A DNA stretch of 6,518 bases from NCBI GenBank assembly GCA_026997055.1, contig JALWJU010000170.1, forward strand, positions 1 to 6,518, read 5' to 3'. This document shows, one piece after another, positions 1 to 5,856 of this stretch. Numbering within the stretch: the stretch's first letter is position 1; every line of letters begins with the position of its first letter. A model generated the notes under the pieces. The model saw nothing but the letters and a program-made list of their open reading frames with translations. It had not been told where the DNA came from and did no database searches. Position numbers and translations under genes: made by a program. Source of the DNA: Paracoccaceae bacterium. GTDB lineage: Bacteria > Pseudomonadota > Alphaproteobacteria > Rhodobacterales > Rhodobacteraceae.

Positions 1-999
1 CTTCTGGGCGTCACCGTGGGTGAGGAATATGGCGGCATCGGCGCCTCTTATGTGAGCTACGGGCTGATCGCGCGCGAGATCGAGCGCATCGACAGCGGCT
101 ATCGCTCGATGATGAGCGTGCAGTCGAGCCTGGTGATCTACCCGATCCATGCCTATGGCTCCGAGGAGCAGCGGCAGAAGTATCTCCCGGGCCTCATTTC
201 CGGCGAACTCATCGGCTGCTTCGGCCTGACCGAGCCCGATGCGGGCTCGGACCCCGGCAGCATGAAGACCCGCGCCGAAAAGATCGCCGGCGGCTATCGC
301 CTCACCGGCAACAAGATGTGGATTTCCAATTCGCCCTTTGCCGATGTCTTCGTGGTCTGGGCCAGGTCCGAGGCCCATGGCGGCAAGATCCGCGGCTTCG
401 TGCTGGAAAAGGGCATGGCGGGGCTGTCAGCACCCAAGATCAGGGGCAAGCAGAGCCTGCGCACCTCCACCACCGGCGAGATCGTCATGGATGGGGTCGA
501 GGTGGGCGAAGACGCGCTCCTGCCCGGCATCGAAGGGCTGAAGGGCCCCTTCGGCTGCCTCAACCGCGCCCGCTACGGCATCGCCTGGGGGGTGATGGGC
601 GCGGCCGAATTCTGCTGGCAGGCGGCGCGCCAATACGGGCTCGACCGCAAGCAGTTCGGCAAGCCCCTGGCGCAGACCCAGCTATACCAGAAGAAACTCG
701 CCGACATGATGACCGAGATCGCCCTTGGCCTGCAGGCGGCGCTGCGGGTGGGCCGGCTGATGGACGAGGCCAACGCCGCGCCCGAGATGATCAGCCTGAT
801 CAAGCGCAACAATTGCGGCAAGGCGCTCGACATCGCCCGCATGAGCCGCGACATGCACGGAGGCAACGGGATCAGCGAGGAATTCCAGGTGATCCGCCAC
901 ATGATGAATCTCGAAACGGTCAATACTTACGAGGGCACCCATGACGTGCACGCCCTTATCCTCGGGCGCGCGCAGACCGGACTACAGGCCTTCTTCTGA
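1..999 (+). CDS. gcdH: Glutaryl-CoA dehydrogenase, 3' part (5' end outside window)
   Basis: FAD-dependent acyl-CoA dehydrogenase that oxidises and decarboxylates glutaryl-CoA to crotonyl-CoA in lysine and tryptophan breakdown, passing electrons to electron-transfer flavoprotein. The frame is open from base 1, giving 332 residues before TGA. Diagnostic stretches are GYRSMMSVQSSL (in-window residues 33-44), FGLTEPDAGSDP, WISNSPFADVFVVWA, the acyl-CoA dehydrogenase signature around LDRKQFGKPL, and TYEGTHDVHALILGRA near the end. R35 matches human mature GCDH Arg94 and E311 (codon 931-933) matches the catalytic base Glu370. Both give the same offset of 59, so about 59 N-terminal residues lie outside the window and no internal indel lies between these sites. 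The GTG at 16 is internal, not a start. The last six codons, stop included, overlap the 3' end of glpD on the other strand. Other acyl-CoA dehydrogenases are less likely because the arginine/glutamate contexts are GcdH-specific. Confidence 0.95.
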   Translation, partial: LLGVTVGEEYGGIGASYVSYGLIAREIERIDSGYRSMMSVQSSLVIYPIHAYGSEEQRQKYLPGLISGELIGCFGLTEPDAGSDPGSMKTRAEKIAGGYRLTGNKMWISNSPFADVFVVWARSEAHGGKIRGFVLEKGMAGLSAPKIRGKQSLRTSTTGEIVMDGVEVGEDALLPGIEGLKGPFGCLNRARYGIAWGVMGAAEFCWQAARQYGLDRKQFGKPLAQTQLYQKKLADMMTEIALGLQAALRVGRLMDEANAAPEMISLIKRNNCGKALDIARMSRDMHGGNGISEEFQVIRHMMNLETVNTYEGTHDVHALILGRAQTGLQAFF

Positions 1000-2550
1000 G
1001 CCGCGCAACCATGCTTCGAGCGCGCCCACCTGCGCCGCGCTCAAGCGCAGGCCCAGCTTCGAGCGACGCCACAGCACATCCTCGGCGCTGCGGGCAAATT
1101 CGCGCTCGACCATCCAGCGCACCTCCCGCTCGCTGAGCCCGGCGCCGAAATCGCGGCCCAGGTCCTCGCGGCTCCGCGCCCCTGCGAGCATCCGCGCCGC
1201 ATCGGTGCCATAGGCGGCGATCAGACGCGCCGCATCGCCCTCGCTCAGGAAAGGATGCGCCGCGCGCAACTCGCGCTCGAGCCGCTCGGCCTCGCCCACC
1301 GGGAAATCGCCCCCGGGCAGGGGCGCAGAGGCGGTCCAGGGGGCGGTGGCGGGCGCGAGCTTTTCCAGCGCCTTTTCGGCCAGCACCCGATAGGTGGTGA
1401 TCTTGCCGCCAAAGACATGCAGCACCGGCGCGCCGGCGCTCTCGTCGAGCACCAGGCGATAGTCGCGCGTCTCGGCGGTGGCGCTCCCCTCGCCGGTGCT
1501 GAACAGCGGCCGCACCCCGCTGAAGCTCGCGACGATATCCCCCCGGCTGAGCGGCTTGCGCAAATAGCGGGCGGTGAAGGCGAGCAGGTAGTCGATCTCT
1601 TCTTCGGTGATGCGCGCGGGCTCGTCGGGGCTCTGCTTCGCCGTCTCGGTGGTGCCGATCAGGGTGAAATCGCGCTGGTAGGGGATGACGAAGACCAGCC
1701 GCCCGTCCGCCCCCTGCAGGTAATAGGCGCGCTCGTGCGCATAGAGCCGCGGCACGATGATGTGGCTGCCCTGCACCAGACGAATATGGGCGGGCGACTG
1801 GCCGCCGATCACGCCTGTCAGCACCTTTTCCACCCACGGCCCGGCGGCATTGACCAGCTTTCGGGCGCGATATGTCTGCCGCGCGCCGGAAGCATCCACG
1901 CATTCGATCTCCCAGAGCCCGCCCACGGGGCGCGCCGCCGCCACCTCGCAGCGGGTCAGGATGCGCGCGCCCCGCCTGGCGGCATCCACCGCATTGAGCA
2001 CCACGAGGCGGGAATCGTCCACCGTCGCGTCGCTGTATTCATAGGCGCGCCGGTAGTGGGGCTTCAGCACCGCGCCGGCCGGATCGCGGGCAAGGTCCAG
2101 CGCCCTGGTCCCCGGCAGCGAGGAGCGCGCGAGGTGGTCGTAGAGAAACAGCCCCAGCCGGATCAGCCAGCCCGGTCGCCGCCCCCTGAGCCAGGGCATG
2201 AACAGTCCCAGCAGCCTTGACGTGGGCGTGCCCGCCTCAAAGCGCATGTCCGCATCGAGCGGAAAGACGAAGCGCCTGGCGCGCGCGATATGCGGCATGG
2301 CGGCGAGCAGCACGTCGCGCTCCGCAAGCGCCTTGCGCACCAGCGAGAACTCGAAATATTCCAGATAGCGCAGCCCGCCGTGAAACAGCTTGGTCGAAGC
2401 CGAGGAAGTGGCCGAGGCGAGATCGCCCTTCTCGGCCAGCGCCACCGAAAGCCCGCGCCCGGCCGCATCACGCGCGATGCCGCAGCCATTGACCCCGCCG
2501 CCGATGACGAAGAGGTCAAATGCCGCTGGAGTTCCTTCCCGTTCGCGCAT
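982..2550 (-). CDS. glpD: Aerobic glycerol-3-phosphate dehydrogenase
   Basis: Peripheral inner-membrane flavoprotein that oxidises sn-glycerol 3-phosphate to dihydroxyacetone phosphate and reduces ubiquinone; it serves glycerol and glycerophospholipid use. The protein has 522 residues, against 501 in E. coli GlpD. The FAD-binding GGGVNG motif is at residues 17-22, followed by TSSASTKLFHGGLRYLE. R61 and Y62 there align with E. coli R54 and Y55 at the substrate site. SGVRPL (R347) and FGGKITTYR follow, then a C-terminal alpha-helical DAO_C-type domain of about 120 residues. The ATG at 2548-2550 is chosen because homology begins ten residues later. The frame stays open upstream to 2772, but that stretch is Arg/Pro-rich, lacks homology and would run through the intergenic region. 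The Shine-Dalgarno is only moderate (AGAGA, 10 nt from the ATG). No glpK, glpR or glycerol transporter is in the window. The single-polypeptide length argues against GlpA. Confidence 0.95.
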   Translation of the reverse strand: MREREGTPAAFDLFVIGGGVNGCGIARDAAGRGLSVALAEKGDLASATSSASTKLFHGGLRYLEYFEFSLVRKALAERDVLLAAMPHIARARRFVFPLDADMRFEAGTPTSRLLGLFMPWLRGRRPGWLIRLGLFLYDHLARSSLPGTRALDLARDPAGAVLKPHYRRAYEYSDATVDDSRLVVLNAVDAARRGARILTRCEVAAARPVGGLWEIECVDASGARQTYRARKLVNAAGPWVEKVLTGVIGGQSPAHIRLVQGSHIIVPRLYAHERAYYLQGADGRLVFVIPYQRDFTLIGTTETAKQSPDEPARITEEEIDYLLAFTARYLRKPLSRGDIVASFSGVRPLFSTGEGSATAETRDYRLVLDESAGAPVLHVFGGKITTYRVLAEKALEKLAPATAPWTASAPLPGGDFPVGEAERLERELRAAHPFLSEGDAARLIAAYGTDAARMLAGARSREDLGRDFGAGLSEREVRWMVEREFARSAEDVLWRRSKLGLRLSAAQVGALEAWLRGSEEGL

Positions 2551-2670
2551 GTCTTGCCCGTCTCTTTTCACGCCGCCTGTATGCGGCCAATGCCGGGGCC
2601 TTTCCAGCCCTATCTGCCCGCCGCCGGCCGGACGACGCCGCGTTTCGCACGGCGCGCCCCGCGCTTTTCT

Positions 2671-2699
2671 TTGAACCGTAGGGCGAGTCGGGCTATGCT
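2671..2699 (+). promoter_or_regulatory. Predicted sigma70-type promoter for the EF-G-like gene
   Basis: TTGAAC (2671-2676) and TATGCT (2694-2699) are separated by an ideal 17-bp spacer, each matching four of six consensus bases. They sit in the relatively AT-richer part of the intergenic region. Transcription would start near 2706 and leave a leader of about 85 nt before the ATG at 2791. This is pattern matching only. No comparably good promoter was found on the opposite strand for glpD; the best weak candidate has a CATACA -10-like element at about 2577-2582. Confidence 0.45.
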
Positions 2700-2777
2700 T
2701 GGCCATATCAGAGCGCAGCAGGGATTCTCCCGGAGATGCGCCTGACATCCGGGATGGCCCGTTGGCGCGCAACCGTC

Positions 2778-2783
2778 AAGGAG
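2778..2783 (+). promoter_or_regulatory. Shine-Dalgarno site of the EF-G-like gene
   Basis: AAGGAG lies 7 nt upstream of the ATG at 2791. It supports that start over the in-frame alternatives and over the overlapping open frame that begins at 2736. Confidence 0.8.
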
Positions 2784-2790
2784 TGGAGCC

Positions 2791-4788
2791 ATGCCCGACA
2801 AGAAACCTTCCTCCCCCCGTACCGCCCTGATCTGCGGCCCCTACCAGTCGGGCAAGTCCACCCTGTTCGAGGCGCTGCTGGCCGAGGCCGGCGCGCACAA
2901 GCGCCACGGCGCCGGGCTGAGCCTCGCCGACCAGAGTCCCGAGGCACAGGCGCATGGCATGTCCACCGAGATGAATCTGGCTTCGTTCGACTATCTGGGC
3001 GAGGCATGGACCCTGATCGACTGCCCCGGCTCGGTCGAACTCATGCAGGAGGCAGCGGGAGCGCTCGATATCGCCGATATCGCCGTGGTGGTGGTGGAGC
3101 CCGAGGAGGGGAAAGTCCGCGCGCTGGCCGGCTGGCTGAAGCTGCTCGATGTCGCCGATGTGCCGCACATGGTGTTCATCAACAAGTTCGACCGGCCGAA
3201 TCTGTCCCTGCGCGCGCTCTTGCAGGCCTTTCAGGGGGCGAGCGCGCATCCGCTGGTGCTGCGCGAGATCCCGATTCGCGAGGGCGAGCGGGTCACCGGG
3301 CATGTGGATCTGGTCTCCGAGCGTGCCTTTCACTGGGAGGAGGGGGCGCATTCGAGCCTGATCCCGCTCCCCGAGGCCGCCGCCGGGCGCGAGGCCGAGG
3401 CGCGCAGCGAACTGCTCGAAAGCCTTGCCGATTTCGACGATACCCTGCTGGAAAAGCTGCTCGAAGACGTGGAGCCGGAGCAGTCGGAGATCTACGAAAA
3501 TATCGGTCGCGACCTGGCGGAAAACCTGGTGGTGCCGGTCTTTTTCGGCTCGGCGCTGGAGGGTCACGGCATCCTGCGGCTGATGAAGGCCCTGCGCCAC
3601 GACGCGCCCGACATCTCGGTGACCGCCGAGCGGCTGGGCGTGGCGCAGGACGGCACCATGCGGCTCAAGGTCTTCAAGACCCGGCATGCGGGCCATGCGG
3701 GCAAGGTCTCGCTGGCGCGCATCCTCTCCGGCAGGCTCGGCGCCGGGGAGAGCGTGGCCGGAGCGCGGCCTTCGGGGATGAGCCGCGTCTTCGCGGGCAA
3801 GCTCACCGGCATCGCGCAGGCCGTGGCCGGCGAGGTGGTCGCCCTGACCAGGCTCGAAGAGGTGTCCACCGGCGACCTGCTCACCGGCGAGGCACGCGAG
3901 GCAAGTGCCACGCCTCCGCCCCCGCCCCAGTTCAGCCTCGCCATCCGGGCCGAAAGGCGCGGCGACGACGTGAAGCTGCCCGAAGCCCTGGCGAAGCTCA
4001 TGGACGAAGACCCCTCCCTCACCGCCGCCTTCGACGAAAGCACCGGCGAGCATGTGCTCCACGGGCAGGGCGATACCCAGCTGCGCCTGGCGCTGGAGAA
4101 GCTAAAGGGCCGGTTCGGGCTCGAAGTCAGCGCCAGCCCCCCGCGCATCGCCTGCCGCGAGACCATCCTCAAGCCCGTCATCACCCGCTACCGCCACAAG
4201 AAGCAGAGCGGCGGGCATGGGGAGTTCGGCGAGGTGGAGCTGAAGCTGCGCCCGCTGGCGCGCGGCGAGGGCTTTGCCTTCAGCGAGTCGATTCATGGCG
4301 GCGTGGTGCCGAAGCAGTATCACGCCGCGGTCGAGGCCGGGGTGCGCGATGCGCTCCAGTCCGGGCCGATGGGCAATCCGGTGATCGACCTCGCCGTGGA
4401 GCTGACCGACGGCAAGCACCACAGCGTGGACAGTTCGGAAATGGCCTTCCGCCGCGCCGCTGCCCAGGCCACCAGAAACGCGCTCGGAGAGGCGGGCACG
4501 GTGATGCTCGAGCCGATTCACGCGGTGCGCCTTTCGGTGCCCGACGAATACATCGCCGCGGTGCAGAAGATCGTCACCGCCCGCCGCGGCCAGATCCTCG
4601 GGCTGGAGGCGAAGGAGGGCTGGGAAGGCTGGCAGGAAGTGGTGGCGCAGATGCCGGCGGCCGAGATGCACGACCTGATCGTGGAACTGCGCAGCGCGAC
4701 TCAGGGGGCGGGCAGCTTCACCGCCGAATTCGACCGCCTGCAGGAGGTATCGCCGAAGGAGGCCAGGCGCCTGCAGGCGGCGCAGTAG
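2791..4788 (+). CDS. EF-G-like translational GTPase (divergent FusA paralogue)
   Basis: A 665-residue protein with the elongation factor G architecture (E. coli EF-G has 704). The G domain has P-loop GPYQSGKS (16-23), a switch I segment HGMSTEMN (55-62), G3 DCPGS (77-81), G4 NKFD (131-134) and G5 GSAL (253-256). The roughly 120 residues between G4 and G5 imply that the EF-G G' insert is present. Domain II follows at about 275-365, III at 380-450, IV at about 455-575 and V to about 655. Domain IV has HKKQSGGHGEFG (469-480) and HHSVDSSEMAF (543-553), where H544 aligns with E. coli H583 at the domain IV tip. The catalytic histidine after DxPG is serine (S81) and the switch I threonine is serine (S58). 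From memory, related alphaproteobacterial EF-G-like proteins also carry DCPGSVE, so this looks like a family trait, not damage. It is probably not the main translocase, as the usual str-operon neighbours (rpsL, rpsG, tuf) are absent. Its true role is unknown: ribosome recycling, a stress-specific translation factor or a GTP-dependent regulator are options. Confidence 0.9.
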   Translation: MPDKKPSSPRTALICGPYQSGKSTLFEALLAEAGAHKRHGAGLSLADQSPEAQAHGMSTEMNLASFDYLGEAWTLIDCPGSVELMQEAAGALDIADIAVVVVEPEEGKVRALAGWLKLLDVADVPHMVFINKFDRPNLSLRALLQAFQGASAHPLVLREIPIREGERVTGHVDLVSERAFHWEEGAHSSLIPLPEAAAGREAEARSELLESLADFDDTLLEKLLEDVEPEQSEIYENIGRDLAENLVVPVFFGSALEGHGILRLMKALRHDAPDISVTAERLGVAQDGTMRLKVFKTRHAGHAGKVSLARILSGRLGAGESVAGARPSGMSRVFAGKLTGIAQAVAGEVVALTRLEEVSTGDLLTGEAREASATPPPPPQFSLAIRAERRGDDVKLPEALAKLMDEDPSLTAAFDESTGEHVLHGQGDTQLRLALEKLKGRFGLEVSASPPRIACRETILKPVITRYRHKKQSGGHGEFGEVELKLRPLARGEGFAFSESIHGGVVPKQYHAAVEAGVRDALQSGPMGNPVIDLAVELTDGKHHSVDSSEMAFRRAAAQATRNALGEAGTVMLEPIHAVRLSVPDEYIAAVQKIVTARRGQILGLEAKEGWEGWQEVVAQMPAAEMHDLIVELRSATQGAGSFTAEFDRLQEVSPKEARRLQAAQ

Positions 4789-4815
4789 CTGTCGCGGGGC
4801 CGCGCGTGGGCGGGT

Positions 4816-5808
4816 TCAGGGCAGCCAGCCCTGCAGATTCTCCAGAACGATGCTCTCCAGCATCTCCAGGTGCGCCGGATCGTCGTTGAGCGCGGGGATA
4901 TAGGTGAAGCTCTCGCCCCCCGCCTCCTCGAAGGCCTCGCGAATCTCGCCGTTGATCTCCTCCAGCGTCTCCAGGCAGTCAGCAGCAAAGCCCGGCGCCA
5001 GCACGGCGATGGAGCGCACACCCAGGCGCGCCAGGCGCGCCACTTCATCGACCGTATAGGGCTTCAGCCACTCCTCCTTGCCGAAACGCGACTGAAAGGC
5101 GCTGACGAGCGCGCCCTCGCCCATTCCCAGGGCTTCCCCGAGCAGGCGCGAGGTCTCGAGACACTGTTCGTAATAGGGATCCCCCGCCGCACGGTGACTC
5201 TCCGGCGTGCCGTGATAAGAGGCGACCAGAACTTCCGGGCGCGCGCCTCCGAGCGCCGCCTCCACCGAGGCCGCCAGCGCCCGGATATAGAGCGGATGGT
5301 CGTAATAGGCGGGCACGATGCGCAGGGCGGGCTGGGCCATCTCGTCCATCAGGGCACGAAAGAGCTGGTCATTTGCCGTCGCCGTGGTGGCGCCGGCATA
5401 TTGCGGATAGAGCGGGAAGAACAGCAGCCGGTCGCAACCCGCCTCCAGCATCGCGCGCAGAACCTCGCGGATCGGCGGCTTGCCGTAGCGCATGGCATAT
5501 TCCACCTGCACCGCATCGCCGAAGCGCGCCTGCAGGCGGGTGCGCAGTGCCGCGGTCTGGTCTTCGGTGATCAGCTTGAGGGGGCTGCCGCCGCGCTCGT
5601 TGTCCCAGATCTTGCGGTAATTTTCCCCGGAGCGAGCGGGTCTTGTGGTCAGGATCACGCCCTGCAGAAGCGGCTGCCACTTCCAGGGCGCCATGTCCAC
5701 CACCCGCCGGTCGGAGAGGAATTCGCTCAGATACCGGCGCATGGACCAGTAATCGGTGCCGTCCGGGGTGCCGAGATTGGCGATGAGTATGCCGGTCCTG
5801 CCTGCCAT
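4816..5808 (-). CDS. hemH: Ferrochelatase
   Basis: Inserts Fe2+ into protoporphyrin IX to make protohaem, the last step of that haem pathway, at the inner membrane face. The length of 330 residues is normal for a bacterial enzyme. Ordered signatures are NLGTPDGTDYWSMRRYLSEF near the N-terminus, GGSPL, EYAMRYGKPPI, FPLYPQYAGATTATA, ASYHGTPE, FQSRFGKEEWLKPYT and GFAADCLETLEEI. H199 and E280 match the metal/porphyrin-site pair H183 and E264 of the Bacillus subtilis enzyme, with the same 81-residue spacing. The ATG is supported by AGGAG 7 nt upstream. There are only three cysteines in the whole protein and none near the C-terminus, so a four-cysteine [2Fe-2S] cluster like that of some other ferrochelatases is not possible. 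It follows the methyltransferase gene by 48 bp on the same strand and converges on the EF-G-like gene with a 27-bp gap. Confidence 0.97.
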   Translation of the reverse strand: MAGRTGILIANLGTPDGTDYWSMRRYLSEFLSDRRVVDMAPWKWQPLLQGVILTTRPARSGENYRKIWDNERGGSPLKLITEDQTAALRTRLQARFGDAVQVEYAMRYGKPPIREVLRAMLEAGCDRLLFFPLYPQYAGATTATANDQLFRALMDEMAQPALRIVPAYYDHPLYIRALAASVEAALGGARPEVLVASYHGTPESHRAAGDPYYEQCLETSRLLGEALGMGEGALVSAFQSRFGKEEWLKPYTVDEVARLARLGVRSIAVLAPGFAADCLETLEEINGEIREAFEEAGGESFTYIPALNDDPAHLEMLESIVLENLQGWLP

Positions 5809-5815
5809 ATGTGCT

Positions 5816-5820
5816 CTCCT
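5816..5820 (-). promoter_or_regulatory. Shine-Dalgarno site of hemH
   Basis: On the minus strand AGGAG lies 7 nt before the hemH ATG (5806-5808). It fixes that start and means hemH can be translated independently within a transcript that begins in the methyltransferase gene. Confidence 0.8.
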
Positions 5821-5856
5821 GTGCGCGCCACCCTGATAGCGCGCCTGCCCGCCGGG

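Noticed and set aside
1255..2220. A 321-codon open frame antisense to glpD
   Set aside because: It lies wholly opposite a well-supported gene, is rich in Arg/Gly/His/Pro, and shows no motif.
2641..2675. A possible GlpR-type (DeoR family) operator suggested by a TTTCG element upstream of glpD
   Set aside because: Only one short element is visible, with no clear direct or inverted repeat partner and no glpR gene in the window.
2551..2772. A 74-residue N-terminal extension of GlpD from the upstream start at 2772
   Set aside because: The extension lacks family homology, is Arg/Pro-rich and covers the divergent intergenic region; GlpD proteins normally begin just before the FAD-binding motif, matching the ATG at 2550.
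2776..4062. A 428-codon open frame antisense to the EF-G-like gene
   Set aside because: Long antisense frames are expected in GC-rich coding DNA; composition is His/Gly/Arg-rich with no recognisable domain or convincing start signal.
4793..4804. The CGCGG/CCGCG inverted repeat as an intrinsic terminator
   Set aside because: The loop would be only 2 nt, the stem 5 bp, and no U-tract follows on either strand.
2736..4889. A 717-codon open frame on the plus strand, longer than the real gene it overlaps
   Set aside because: It is a shifted-frame shadow of the EF-G-like gene. Its translation is dominated by Arg/Gly/Ala with no family motifs, while the 2791-4788 frame shows the full EF-G domain set and a good ribosome-binding site.
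5023..5042. A tandem 9-bp repeat of AGGCGCGCC in hemH
   Set aside because: It encodes a consecutive Ala-Arg-Leu pair (VARLARLG) in a conserved region of the protein, so it is explained by coding sequence.
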